Shown in pieces: positions 18,015 to 27,234 of a DNA stretch of 64,000 nt. Each line of letters starts with the position of its first letter. The stretch's first letter is position 1. Position numbers and translations under genes: made by a program. Source of the stretch: JASDSY01 sp041441465 (GTDB lineage Bacteria; Muiribacteriota; UBA9980). A model generated the notes under the pieces. That model saw nothing but the letters and a program-made list of their open reading frames with translations, did no database searches and was not told the origin of the DNA. Location: the NCBI GenBank assembly GCA_041441465.1, contig JASDSY010000031.1:62001-126000 (forward strand). Reading direction: 5' to 3'.

Positions 18015-19694
18015 TTATAAATCTCGCGAGTCTATAGAATTATTTTTATATTCTTCGTTAAAAATGTCTTTTTTCGGCATAACTTCAGATTTAGCATCCG
18101 ATTTAAGATGGATTTTAGGCAATGTTATAATAAATTCAGTGCCTTCGCCGACAGCACTTTTGCATGTAATATTTCCATCATGCTGATTTATAATAGCTTT
18201 GCAAATAGAAAGCCCGAGCCCGATACCATCGCCCGAAGTCTTAGTCGTAAAAAACGGTTCGAATATATGCGGCATGATATCAGAAGAAATTCCTGAGCCG
18301 TTATCTTTAATAGTAACGATATAATTTTCTTTATTAACAGCGAGGCCGATAGTAATCTGGCCGGTAGTATCATCGTTAAAAGACTGTATTGCATTCGAGA
18401 TCAGATTTATAAAAACCTGTTCAAGCTGCGATGCGTTGCCGGTCATTATCATGCTGTTAATATCTTTTTTTAAAATAATTTCATATTTTTCAAGCTTTTT
18501 GCCAATTTTAGATATATTAATCGATTTATCGATTATATCTATAAGATTGACAGACTCTTTCTTTGAGTTAGGTATGGCGCGGGCGAATTCAAGAGTATTC
18601 GACATTATTTTCTGTATGCGCGTTACCGATTCCTCAATTTGCGTCATATTTTGATTTAATTTTTCATCAAAATAAGTATTCAGACGATAAGCGATATATT
18701 CAGACGAAAGTTGTATAATAGTCAGAGGATTTCTAATGTCATGAATTATCTCGGAAATGACCTTCCCTAAAAATATCATTTTTTCATTTTGCAATATCTG
18801 TTTTTCAAGAATACGGCGGGCAGTTATATTATGTGCCATTATGACTATGCCGTCGCCGTAATTGTTAAATGAATCGCAGTTCAATACAAACGCGGAAATA
18901 CTCACGGCAAGTTTCTGTCCGATAGAATTTTTTAACTCACATTCATAATTTTGAATGATTTTAAATGAGTTAATTTTTTCTAAAAAGATATTATAGCTGT
19001 TATCGCAAAAAAACGAAGCTATATTTTTGCCTATTATATCATTAGATTTTATGACCAGGTTATTTTCAGCGCCTGAATTAAAAATCATTACATTTTCATT
19101 TTTATCAAGAACTATTATAATTTCAGTAGAATTATTTATAACATTATACAGGAAATTCTTATTCGAAGCTAATTCGACATTAGATTGAACAAGTTCTTCA
19201 TAATTTTTATTCAAGGCGTCTTTCATCATCTTGCCCCAAATAAAATGGTAAGAATACCGGTCATTTGTTTTTCTAAGGCGCTGCTGGATTTCACTTATTA
19301 TATTTTTATGAAATTTAAAAGCTGAGGCAGGATATTTTTCCGAAAATTTCTCAAAATTTTTAGAGTCAAAACTTATTAAAGTTGTATTATCGAGGGCCTG
19401 AGCGCTTGCGCTTCTGGATTGATTATCCATAAACGACATTTCGCCGAAAAATTCATATTGCTTGAAGTTCGCGATATCATGCGAAGAGCCGTCAGCAAGG
19501 TCGCGGTAAACTTTTACCATTCCTGATAATACTATATAAAGTGAAGACCCGGGATCTTTTTCCTTAAATATGACAGTACCGCTTTCATAGGTTTCAATTT
19601 TAGCGTATGAAAGCATTTCTTCAATGTCATTTTCCTGCAGGTTTTCGAATATAATTATTTTTTTAAGATGTTTAATCTCATTTTTTAAATCCAT
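18015..19694 (-). CDS. Soluble histidine kinase with cyclic-nucleotide-binding and PAS domains
   Basis: The 559-residue protein has an N-terminal Crp/cNMP-binding-like domain (about 12-130; GTVIFKEKDPGSSLYIVLSG, FGEMSFMDNQSRSA), a PAS domain (about 180-292), a HisKA dimerisation helix with phospho-acceptor H318 (EIIHDIRNPL), and a HATPase with N, G1 and G2 boxes (NLISNAIQSF, DNGSGI, GIGLGLSI). There is no membrane helix, so it senses a cytoplasmic signal. No response regulator is adjacent: an orphan kinase. I chose ATG 19694, with AGGGG upstream, because the longer frame from 19757 starts inside the enolase terminator. It lies downstream of eno. Confidence 0.9.
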   Translation of the reverse strand: MDLKNEIKHLKKIIIFENLQENDIEEMLSYAKIETYESGTVIFKEKDPGSSLYIVLSGMVKVYRDLADGSSHDIANFKQYEFFGEMSFMDNQSRSASAQALDNTTLISFDSKNFEKFSEKYPASAFKFHKNIISEIQQRLRKTNDRYSYHFIWGKMMKDALNKNYEELVQSNVELASNKNFLYNVINNSTEIIIVLDKNENVMIFNSGAENNLVIKSNDIIGKNIASFFCDNSYNIFLEKINSFKIIQNYECELKNSIGQKLAVSISAFVLNCDSFNNYGDGIVIMAHNITARRILEKQILQNEKMIFLGKVISEIIHDIRNPLTIIQLSSEYIAYRLNTYFDEKLNQNMTQIEESVTRIQKIMSNTLEFARAIPNSKKESVNLIDIIDKSINISKIGKKLEKYEIILKKDINSMIMTGNASQLEQVFINLISNAIQSFNDDTTGQITIGLAVNKENYIVTIKDNGSGISSDIMPHIFEPFFTTKTSGDGIGLGLSICKAIINQHDGNITCKSAVGEGTEFIITLPKIHLKSDAKSEVMPKKDIFNEEYKNNSIDSRDL

Positions 19695-19710
19695 ACTGCC
19701 CCTAATATTT

Positions 19711-19766
19711 AAAAAGCGAGGTCTGAAAAGCACATATTTTTTTAATCTGCATTCCAAACCCCGCTT
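19711..19766 (-). terminator. Intrinsic terminator after enolase
   Basis: On the minus strand AAGCGGGGTTTGG pairs with TCAGACCTCGCTT (13 bp, including G-U pairs) and is followed by TTTTT. It lies 51 nt past the enolase stop and overlaps the longest possible kinase frame, which argues for the shorter kinase start. Confidence 0.65.
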
Positions 19767-19816
19767 ATTATTTATTTTATCGAAATCACCTTAAATTTAT
19801 ATAAAATATCGATGAA

Positions 19817-21121
19817 TTATTTTCTTTTAAGGTTATAGAATACTTCGATACCACGGAATTTAGCAACTTCAGCCAATTCTTCCTCAACTCTGATGAGCTG
19901 GTTGTATTTGGCTATTCTGTCAGTCCTTGACATCGAACCGGTTTTAATCTGGCCGGCGTTTGTTGCAACTGAAAGGTCAGCGATTGTAGTATCGGCAGTT
20001 TCGCCCGAGCGGTGCGAAACAATAGCGGTGAAATTAGCGCGTTTTGCCATTTCAATAGCATCGAGCGTTTCGGTCAATGAACCGATCTGATTGAGTTTAA
20101 TCAATATCGCGTTGCATGAGCCTTCTTCTATAGCGCGTTTTAAGTATTTAACGTTTGTAACCAGAAGGTCGTCGCCGACGATCTGAACTTTTTTGCCTAT
20201 TTTAGCTGTTAATTTTTTGAAACCGTCCCAATCGCTTTCAGCGAGGCCGTCTTCGATTGAAATTATAGGATATTTAGCGCAAAGATCTTCGTAGTAAGCG
20301 ATCATTTCATCGGTAGATTTCTGGATTTTGTTTTCTGATTTATAATTCAATGTATATTTTTTTGTTTCTTCACTGTAAAAGCTTGAAGCTGCTGCGTCAA
20401 GAGCTATGAATATATCTTTACCCGGTTCGTAACCCGCTTTTTTAATGGCTTCGATTATAACTTTAATAGCTTCTTCGTTATTTTCAAGATTAGGAGCGAA
20501 GCCGCCTTCGTCGCCGACAGCAGTTACCATTTTTTTAGCTTTTAATATCGATTTTAAGTTATGGAATGTTTCAGCGCCCATTCTAATAGCTTCAGCTATT
20601 GATTTTGCGCCGGCAGGCATTATCATGAATTCCTGGAAATCTATATTATTATCGGCATGTTCGCCGCCGTTTAATATGTTCATCATAGGAAGCGGCAATT
20701 CTTTAGCGTTAACGCCGCCGATGTATTGATAAAGCGGAATATTGAAAAACGAAGCTGCAGCGCGGGCAACGGCTAATGAAACTCCGAGAATGGCGTTAGC
20801 GCCGAGTTTGCTTTTATTTTCCGTACCGTCAAGTTCGAGCATAACTTTATCGATTTTAGCCTGCTCGGTAGCGTCCATTCCTATTATTTCAGGCGCTATG
20901 ATTTCATTAACATTTTTTACGGCATTCAATACACCTTTGCCGAGGAATCTTTTTTTATCGCCATCTCTTAATTCGAGAGCTTCGTTAGTACCAGTCGAAG
21001 CGCCTGACGGAACTGCGGCACGGCCCATTTCACCTGAACTTAGAATTACATCGACTTCAACTGTCGGGTTACCTCTTGAATCAAGTATTTCACGAGCTTT
21101 TACTTCAACGATCTGTGTCAT
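19817..21121 (-). CDS. eno: Enolase
   Basis: Enolase converts 2-phosphoglycerate to phosphoenolpyruvate. The 434 residues match the family length and motifs: AREILDSRGNPTVEVDV at the start, PSGASTGTNEALELRD, GDEGGFAPN, SIEDGLAESDW, the signature LIKLNQIGSLTETLDAI, and SHRSGETADTTIADL. AGGAGA lies 10 nt before the ATG, and a TTGCAT-17-TAAAAT promoter lies upstream. It is a stand-alone housekeeping gene with its own terminator. Confidence 0.98.
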   Translation of the reverse strand: MTQIVEVKAREILDSRGNPTVEVDVILSSGEMGRAAVPSGASTGTNEALELRDGDKKRFLGKGVLNAVKNVNEIIAPEIIGMDATEQAKIDKVMLELDGTENKSKLGANAILGVSLAVARAAASFFNIPLYQYIGGVNAKELPLPMMNILNGGEHADNNIDFQEFMIMPAGAKSIAEAIRMGAETFHNLKSILKAKKMVTAVGDEGGFAPNLENNEEAIKVIIEAIKKAGYEPGKDIFIALDAAASSFYSEETKKYTLNYKSENKIQKSTDEMIAYYEDLCAKYPIISIEDGLAESDWDGFKKLTAKIGKKVQIVGDDLLVTNVKYLKRAIEEGSCNAILIKLNQIGSLTETLDAIEMAKRANFTAIVSHRSGETADTTIADLSVATNAGQIKTGSMSRTDRIAKYNQLIRVEEELAEVAKFRGIEVFYNLKRK

Positions 21122-21184
21122 TTAAACATTCTCCTTCAATTTTTAAATTGTCTTTTAAGATATAGGTTTTAATTTATTGAAAAT

Positions 21185-21213
21185 ATTTTAACAAAATAAA
21201 AATAAAAATGCAA
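21185..21213 (-). promoter_or_regulatory. Promoter for eno
   Basis: On the minus strand TTGCAT (21208-21213) is followed after 17 nt by TAAAAT (21185-21190), 64 nt upstream of the eno ATG. Confidence 0.6.
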
Positions 21214-21339
21214 GCAACATTTATTTTTTAGAATATAGAAAAAAAATTAAAATTGTAGTATAATTCTTCTCCATAACAACTAACAATCATAATTAAAATT
21301 TATCTATGCCCTATAACTAACCCGGGAGGAAAATTTAAA

Positions 21340-22104
21340 TTGTTTTTACTCTGCCTTTCAATATTACCGGTCGCTGTGATAACACATAAAATAGTAAAAT
21401 GGGACAGTTTAAAACCTGAGCCTTATGCAAATCTGAAGCAGGTTTTTATTTACGGCATGCTTTTCGCCTTTCCCGTCGCAATCGTCGAAACCATACTGAA
21501 AAATTTTTTTGAGATGCTCGGAATAAAATCTATTTTGATATTAAACCTTATAAACGCTTTTTTTATAGCCGCGTTATGCGAAGAATACGGAAAAATGAAA
21601 ATTGTGCTGAATAAAGTATATAAAGACGCCGCTTTTGACGAACATGTCGACGGCATAGTGTATTCGGTAATGGCGAGCATGGGCTTTGCGCTCGTCGAGA
21701 ACATATTATACATACTTCCGTCAAAGGATGCGATAACGGTCGGCATATTAAGAGCATTAACCGCCGTTCCAATGCACGCTATCGCTACGGGAATTATGGG
21801 ATATTATATAGGCCTTTCTATTTTCCAGAAAAGCTTTAAAATGCGTGAAATGTATGTTTTAAAGGGACTTCTGGCTTCGATATTCATACACGGAATTTAC
21901 GATTTTGCCGCATTTACCTCAGAAGCAAGTTTTTTGATAGTACCGATCCTTTATTTCGCCTATAAAGAATTTAAGAAATGTATGGAACTTGCAAAATTAA
22001 ACGACGAAAGCGGCGATATAGCCTTAATAAACCCTGATATAGAGGCAGCAGGCAATGTTGAATCAGGCGGCGATTCAGATACACAAACACAAGCAAAAGC
22101 TTAA
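21340..22104 (+). CDS. PrsW-family membrane protease
   Basis: PrsW proteins are polytopic membrane proteases; the Bacillus enzyme cuts an anti-sigma factor. The 254-residue product has the family motifs in order: ALCEEYGKMKIV (EExxK), GFALVENILY, MHAIATGIMGYYIG and FIHGIYDFAAF, with about seven hydrophobic segments and a polar tail. The start is TTG at 21340, with GGGAGGA about 10 nt upstream; no in-frame ATG occurs before the first helix. A TATAAT sits at 21259-21264. No sigma/anti-sigma pair is adjacent, so the substrate is unknown. Confidence 0.85.
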   Translation: MFLLCLSILPVAVITHKIVKWDSLKPEPYANLKQVFIYGMLFAFPVAIVETILKNFFEMLGIKSILILNLINAFFIAALCEEYGKMKIVLNKVYKDAAFDEHVDGIVYSVMASMGFALVENILYILPSKDAITVGILRALTAVPMHAIATGIMGYYIGLSIFQKSFKMREMYVLKGLLASIFIHGIYDFAAFTSEASFLIVPILYFAYKEFKKCMELAKLNDESGDIALINPDIEAAGNVESGGDSDTQTQAKA

Positions 22105-22170
22105 TTAATAAAAAAAACATCAATTTTTTTAGAATATTTTCTTATTTTTCATGATTATTTCATAAATTTA

Positions 22171-22179
22171 TGGTATAAT
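22171..22179 (+). promoter_or_regulatory. Extended -10 promoter for the secreted deiminase
   Basis: TGGTATAAT is an extended -10 box 67 nt before the deiminase ATG. The -35 is weak. The same ATGGTATAATTT block occurs upstream of the histidine phosphatase gene. Confidence 0.5.
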
Positions 22180-22246
22180 TTTTTTACTAACTTAAAAGAC
22201 AACATAAAAATAAAAAAATTTAAATTAAATTTGCGGGGTATTTAGT

Positions 22247-23707
22247 ATGAAAAAATTAGCAGTATCGGCATTTTTAGGTTTATCCATCTTATTTAACAGT
22301 TCATTCGCGGTTAACGCCGCCGAAAAGGATTTTTCAAAACCGCTTCCGCAGTCATTAACGGAGCAGGAACAAAATTACTTAAAGAATAATTTCGACCAAT
22401 ATCTCAAAGACAAATACAAGCCTTTCGAAAACAGGGTATTACGCGCGCCTGAAGGCGTATTCTGGACTCCGGGCGAATTCGAAAAATGTGAAGGCATATG
22501 CTTTTCATGGGCCGGTTATTCGGGTTTAATGACTCAGTTAATAGCGGATTCCAGCCAGCACGCCAAAGTATTCGTTGCCGCATATTCAGAAAACGGCTTA
22601 AAAGACAGATTAGTGGCAGCCGGCGCAAAAGCTGAAAACCTGCAAATCGTAAAAGCCGATCTTGACAGCGTATGGATGCGCGATTTCGGTCCGTTTTTCA
22701 TATATAAATCCGACCGCACACGTGAAATAATCGACTGCGTATATAACAGGCCGCGTCCTAACGACGATAAATTCCCGCAAATCATCGGTAAAACATTAAA
22801 TATCAAAGTAAATCCATGCAAATTGATACTGCCCGGCGGCAATTTCCAGACCGACGGCCACGGCGTAGCTATCGTAACAGACGTAGTATTCGATCCGAGC
22901 CAGGGCGGCGATCCTAATATGACCCGCGAACAATTCGAAAAATATATGAAAGATTACTTCGGCATGAAAAAAGTAATCATATTGAAACAGATGAAAAGAG
23001 ACGGCACAGGCCATGTCGATATGTTCTCTAAATTGCTCGACGACAAAAATTTTATAGTCGGCGAATATAAAACTCCTGCTGACGGCGCGCCTGGCAATTA
23101 TGAAATATTAGCCGCAAACGTTAAAACATTAGAAAACGAAACAAACGGTCTCGGCGAAAAATTTATCGTAACAAGAATACCGATGCCAAAATATGACGGC
23201 ACGTCATACAGCCATACAAATTCAGTTTTTGTAAATGACTTAGTCATGGTCCCGGTATATAACAAAGGTACAGATGACGAAGCGCTCGGCATTTATCGTA
23301 AAATACTTCCGAATCATACCGTCAAAGGTTACGACTGCCGCGATATAATTACCGCAAACGGCGCTATTCACTGCATTACGCAGCTTGTAATGGCCGATCC
23401 GCTACAGATAAAAAACGCGAGAACAAGAGCGGTAAGCAATTCATCATTTGACATTACATTCAACATTGACACCAAGCGCGTATTAAATAACGAAAAAGTT
23501 CTTGTTCACTGGTCAAATGACAAAAGCGGCACATTCGTTCCGGTAACAGCCGGAGCCACAAATAATCCGCTTGAATTCAAGGCGGAAATAAACGGCGCCG
23601 ATTCAAATAAAGAAATCTATTATTTCATAACGGTAGAGGCGCTTGACGGCACGACAGCGAGAATGCCTATTAACCAGAACGAATTCATGACCTACTCAAC
23701 AAAATAA
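22247..23707 (+). CDS. Secreted agmatine/peptidyl-arginine deiminase-family enzyme with extra C-terminal domain
   Basis: The 486-residue protein has a clear signal peptide (MKKLAVSAFLGLSILFNSSF, cleavage near A25) and a pentein-fold deiminase domain. Catalytic candidates are D146 (VWMRDFGPFF), H256 and D258 (GTGHVDM), N325 (YSHTNSV) and nucleophile C376 (GAIHC). Residues about 390-486 form an additional beta-rich, Ig-like domain. Cytosolic agmatine deiminases lack both the signal peptide and the tail, whereas the secreted Porphyromonas peptidylarginine deiminase has this plan, and its D-H-D-N-C spacing (130/236/238/297/351) is close. The substrate could be peptide arginine, free arginine or agmatine; sequence alone does not decide. 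It is a single-gene unit with its own promoter and terminator. Confidence 0.85.
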   Translation: MKKLAVSAFLGLSILFNSSFAVNAAEKDFSKPLPQSLTEQEQNYLKNNFDQYLKDKYKPFENRVLRAPEGVFWTPGEFEKCEGICFSWAGYSGLMTQLIADSSQHAKVFVAAYSENGLKDRLVAAGAKAENLQIVKADLDSVWMRDFGPFFIYKSDRTREIIDCVYNRPRPNDDKFPQIIGKTLNIKVNPCKLILPGGNFQTDGHGVAIVTDVVFDPSQGGDPNMTREQFEKYMKDYFGMKKVIILKQMKRDGTGHVDMFSKLLDDKNFIVGEYKTPADGAPGNYEILAANVKTLENETNGLGEKFIVTRIPMPKYDGTSYSHTNSVFVNDLVMVPVYNKGTDDEALGIYRKILPNHTVKGYDCRDIITANGAIHCITQLVMADPLQIKNARTRAVSNSSFDITFNIDTKRVLNNEKVLVHWSNDKSGTFVPVTAGATNNPLEFKAEINGADSNKEIYYFITVEALDGTTARMPINQNEFMTYSTK

Positions 23708-23746
23708 TTCATTCATCCACACACACTCATAGAAATTAAAAATTAA

Positions 23747-23782
23747 AACTCAGGAAAGATAATAATTTCCTGAGTTTTTTGT
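23747..23782 (+). terminator. Intrinsic terminator after the deiminase gene
   Basis: AACTCAGGAAA (23747-23757) pairs perfectly with TTTCCTGAGTT (23766-23776) across an 8-nt loop, followed by a T-run. It sits between convergent genes. Confidence 0.85.
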
Positions 23783-23875
23783 TTTCAAAGAATATTCTCT
23801 TCTATGAAAATAAAGAATTTTATTCGCTTGAAGTCAAATTTATTATTTAGCTATAAAAGCTGAATATTCCAATAC

Positions 23876-24772
23876 TTATTCTATCATAAACCTTAAAAAT
23901 GGCAGCAATGTACATTTAGACTCTTTTGTTTCTATTTGTTTAATATATTCTTTAGCTTTTTCATTATTTTCTTTAAAATGGTAACACATTGCTGTACATG
24001 CCCAACATTGAGCTTGATAAGTATCGCCAGAAGGCATTATGATATCTTTATATTTCTCCTCTAATATTTTAATCATTGCTATTTTTTCTTCATGGCTTTT
24101 TCCATCCAATAAAAACCCATTATAAAAAATCGACATCGGAATATAATACGGCTTATAGGTATAGTCTAATTCTAATATTGGTAAAGCAGGATGATCCGTG
24201 TATTTTTCCTTAAATAAATTTTTATATTTTTCCACTTCAGCATCATTTACTTTGAGTTTTCTTTTAAAAATCAATATCAAATTAGCTAATGACGCATAAT
24301 TTTTATCGGAAGAATTACATAATTTTATTAAAAAATCTTGAGCGATCTCACGCTTTTCTTTTCTATTTTTAAGGTCTTCCTCAGAAATTCCTGGAAATAA
24401 AATAGCTATAGTAGCAAGTTTTTCAGGTATATTTTCATCTAAAGACATTTGCTGAGATATATATTTATCTATCATTTTTAATGTCTCTTCTTTAGCGTCA
24501 TCAGTTAATTCATCTACCGAAGATAAAAGTGCCAGCGTACAATAACTTTCTTTTGACCACGGAACATTTTTCAATATATTAACACTATAATCCAGACCGC
24601 CTTTATTCAATATTATTCCGCCTGGGCCTTCGCTATAATCATTAATTGAAGACATATATAAATTTTTATATATGGTATTATATTCAATTTCTTTTGTATC
24701 TTTAACTTCAGCTATTGCATAAGAATTAAATAAAATAACTAAAAAAAAGGCAAAAATCAAACGTATTTTCAT
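23876..24772 (-). CDS. Exported helical-repeat protein, partner of the caspase-like gene
   Basis: I do not recognise this 298-residue protein. It has a signal peptide (MKIRLIFAFFLVILFNSYAIA) and then an all-helical sequence. Its C-terminal part (CWACTAMCYHFKENNEKAKE) looks like a TPR-type hairpin. AAGGAAG precedes the ATG. It starts 15 nt after the stop of the caspase-like gene, so the two are an operon, and both are probably exported. GC content is visibly lower than in the flanking housekeeping genes, consistent with transfer. Confidence 0.7.
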   Translation of the reverse strand: MKIRLIFAFFLVILFNSYAIAEVKDTKEIEYNTIYKNLYMSSINDYSEGPGGIILNKGGLDYSVNILKNVPWSKESYCTLALLSSVDELTDDAKEETLKMIDKYISQQMSLDENIPEKLATIAILFPGISEEDLKNRKEKREIAQDFLIKLCNSSDKNYASLANLILIFKRKLKVNDAEVEKYKNLFKEKYTDHPALPILELDYTYKPYYIPMSIFYNGFLLDGKSHEEKIAMIKILEEKYKDIIMPSGDTYQAQCWACTAMCYHFKENNEKAKEYIKQIETKESKCTLLPFLRFMIE

Positions 24773-24787
24773 AATTTTATACTTCCT

Positions 24788-27070
24788 TTATTGTAATTTA
24801 ATTTCAGAACTTCCCATTATAAATTCAATTCCATTTTCAGTTGATTTATGATCTCTTACATAATAATATTTATTTTTATAAATATATGCAAATAAGCGAG
24901 CTGTTTTATAATCATCAATTAATCCATCAGAAATATCTTTAAATGTATTATTATAAACATTTTCATGGGCTTTCTTAAAAATCTCAATTGTTTTTTCAGG
25001 TGTAAGTTCTGCCTTAGATTCTATTTGATTCAGTTGATTATTAACTTCTTTTATCACAGCTTCAATCATTTCACCTCTTACTGATAATAAATAACCAAAA
25101 ATTAAACCATTTGAAAAGTTTTCATGCCAATTTCTCGCAAAGCAAGGAAGATTATTTTTAAAATTTAAACATTTACACGCACCTAAATATAAAACCTGCA
25201 ATTTATTATTTAAATTTTTAATATCTTTTGGTTCAAAACGAAATAATACTTTATGTTCAGAATCAAATACTATTATCGTACCACTTAGAATTCCTCCGTG
25301 AGTATCAATTATCAGCCAATCTGCCGGATGTTTAATAAATGTTTCAGATGTTTTATTATTATAATTAACATATATTTTTTCCGCACCACCGCTTTTCAAA
25401 AAACTCTTAGATGTGCTGAAAATTGATTTACTTAAATCAATCGTAGCAGTGTCGTCGGTTGAATAACCAAGCATCTTTTGAAATTTGCTATTCGAATATA
25501 TTTCCAGGGTTTCTTTGCCGATTCCTCTGTCATTTGTAAATACAGCAATACCAGGTTTTTTCACTTCATCATTTATTAAATTTTTATCTGAATTTGGTTG
25601 AAATTTAGCTTTATAAGAATTAGGCATTAATTGATCATGAATCAATACGACTTCTTTTAATTCATTCGAGACTTCACTTTTTATAACTATCTTAAAAGGC
25701 CTTTTTACCATATTCAACTGTTCCAGTTCCGGTTGCGAAGGGTTACTTCCTATAATTCTCAAATCACACCTGATATTCAACCAGTCTGCCGAATCAGGAA
25801 TATCCATCGGAGTTAATTCAACATATTCCGTTCTTGTAAAATATATTTTGTTTATTATTGGTTCAACTATAAAATTGGAAGCCGAATTACCTATTCTCGC
25901 TCTAACTTCATTTAAATTTTGCAATGCAATAACTTCGTTTGATTCAGGATAGTATAATTTATCCTTTATTTTTTCAAATTTTTCTTTAACCGTATTTTTT
26001 AAATTCTCCCCTTCTTCATAGTTTTTAACATTATTGCCATATTCTTCCATAATATTAAAAAACGAACCGTATATATTCGCATACATATTTAAATCTTTAT
26101 TTATAGAAACCGGCAAAGTAGCGCACTTAGCATCTATAGTCGAAGGCCAAGAATCATACATCTTATCAACTTGCTTAATTAATTCGACCGAAGCGGTATA
26201 ATCACGCGCTACTAAATAATTCCCCATTAATTGAAAATAAAGTGACAATTTATTGGAATTAAGCTCAAAATATTGTTTTTGAAAATAATCAACAGTTTGC
26301 TTCGGATCATTTATCAATACCTCTATCTTCTTATCAAGTTCTTTTATTTTTAGCATTGTTTCAGAACTTTGTTTCGCTGAATAATCATTCAGTTTTTTAT
26401 TTAATTCAGAAAGCTTCGCACTGCATAAATTTAATATTTTTAAAGTATTTTCATCGGTAGCGTGATTGTAATTATCAATTATACTTTGATAATACGCTTT
26501 TGAAAATGAGTCATTTTGCGAAACATCTTCATTTGGCGCAGAATAAGTTTGAAGAAGTTTTTCAATACACACCTGCAAGCAATAACGAGCTGCACTGAGT
26601 ATATTAACATATTTTGAATAATCAGGATTATATAAAATACTATTACCGTCTTTTAATATATTCATATAATTTTTTATATCAAAATTTTCAACACTTACGG
26701 CAAGCTTATATAATGAGTCTAATGCTTGATTTTCAAGTTCGTTTTCTGCGGTATATCTCGGGAAAATATTAAGCGGTACCGCCAGAATAGTATTTTCTTC
26801 TCCTATCCTTACCGGTTCTGAAATTCTTCCTATTTTAATTTTAGTCGATTTAATCTTTGGTTTGATTTGAATTTTATAAGATTTATTTTTAGGATAATTG
26901 GCTGGATTAAAAATTCCCGGAATATAAATAAGCTTATCCTTACCATTAACTTTTATTTTCAATGGCATTGGAATATCAAAAGGATTACGCGGCTTTTTCT
27001 TTATTTCATCCTTTAAAATTTTTTCAGATTTTAATTGTTGTTTGGCATTACCATTACCTTTTAAAGACAT
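24788..27070 (-). CDS. Putative caspase-like (clan CD) cysteine peptidase protein, start in question
   Basis: This is a 760-codon frame. Residues 110-400 are mostly helical, about 400-500 look beta-rich, and the C-terminal part carries ADWLIIDTHGG (H591-G592) and VLYLGACKCL (C632). This His-Gly ... Ala-Cys pattern with 41-residue spacing, each following a hydrophobic strand, is typical of caspase/gingipain/CHAT-type domains; peptidase activity is inference. The frame opens at ATG 27070 without a ribosome site or signal peptide. A 55-codon frame just upstream (27061-27228) encodes a perfect signal peptide in another frame, the two overlapping at a (CAAT)4 repeat. One extra repeat unit would fuse them. 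It may therefore be phase-variable, frameshifted or mis-sequenced. Confidence 0.6.
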   Translation of the reverse strand: MSLKGNGNAKQQLKSEKILKDEIKKKPRNPFDIPMPLKIKVNGKDKLIYIPGIFNPANYPKNKSYKIQIKPKIKSTKIKIGRISEPVRIGEENTILAVPLNIFPRYTAENELENQALDSLYKLAVSVENFDIKNYMNILKDGNSILYNPDYSKYVNILSAARYCLQVCIEKLLQTYSAPNEDVSQNDSFSKAYYQSIIDNYNHATDENTLKILNLCSAKLSELNKKLNDYSAKQSSETMLKIKELDKKIEVLINDPKQTVDYFQKQYFELNSNKLSLYFQLMGNYLVARDYTASVELIKQVDKMYDSWPSTIDAKCATLPVSINKDLNMYANIYGSFFNIMEEYGNNVKNYEEGENLKNTVKEKFEKIKDKLYYPESNEVIALQNLNEVRARIGNSASNFIVEPIINKIYFTRTEYVELTPMDIPDSADWLNIRCDLRIIGSNPSQPELEQLNMVKRPFKIVIKSEVSNELKEVVLIHDQLMPNSYKAKFQPNSDKNLINDEVKKPGIAVFTNDRGIGKETLEIYSNSKFQKMLGYSTDDTATIDLSKSIFSTSKSFLKSGGAEKIYVNYNNKTSETFIKHPADWLIIDTHGGILSGTIIVFDSEHKVLFRFEPKDIKNLNNKLQVLYLGACKCLNFKNNLPCFARNWHENFSNGLIFGYLLSVRGEMIEAVIKEVNNQLNQIESKAELTPEKTIEIFKKAHENVYNNTFKDISDGLIDDYKTARLFAYIYKNKYYYVRDHKSTENGIEFIMGSSEIKLQ

Positions 27071-27228
27071 TGATTGATTGATTGGGAGTTTTGAGAAGAA
27101 ATGCCGTCGGATTTTAACGATTTTTTCACATCGTTAATGCCGGCTCCACTGGCCGTTAACGGCACCGTCAAAACTTGGACTACAAAAAAGAAAATTGAAA
27201 TTGTTAAAAATAAAGAACTTTTTTTCAT
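27061..27228 (-). CDS. Signal-peptide reading frame upstream of, and out of frame with, the caspase-like gene
   Basis: These 55 codons read MKKSSLFLTISIFFFVVQVL then TVPLTASGAG..., a textbook Sec signal peptide plus a Ser/Asn-rich stretch ending at TAA just inside the caspase-like frame. The A of the downstream ATG lies 158 nt from this ATG (remainder 2 on division by 3), so a gain of 1 nt, or of one 4-nt repeat, restores a single exported protein. The ATG is only 6 nt after a TTGACA-17-TAAAAT promoter, which predicts a leaderless mRNA and explains the missing Shine-Dalgarno. Confidence 0.6.
   Translation of the reverse strand: MKKSSLFLTISIFFFVVQVLTVPLTASGAGINDVKKSLKSDGISSQNSQSINQCL
27069..27084. 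repeat. Tetranucleotide repeat (CAAT)4 at the frame junction
   Basis: The plus strand reads ATTG four times in a row (CAAT on the coding strand). The last copy contains the caspase-like ATG. CAAT repeats drive slipped-strand phase variation in Haemophilus lic genes; four copies is short for a hypermutable tract. Confidence 0.75.
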
Positions 27229-27234
27229 GATCTA

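Noticed and set aside
19695..19757. Longer N-terminus for the histidine kinase starting at 19757
   Set aside because: It lies inside the enolase terminator hairpin, and ATG 19694 has a good Shine-Dalgarno directly upstream.
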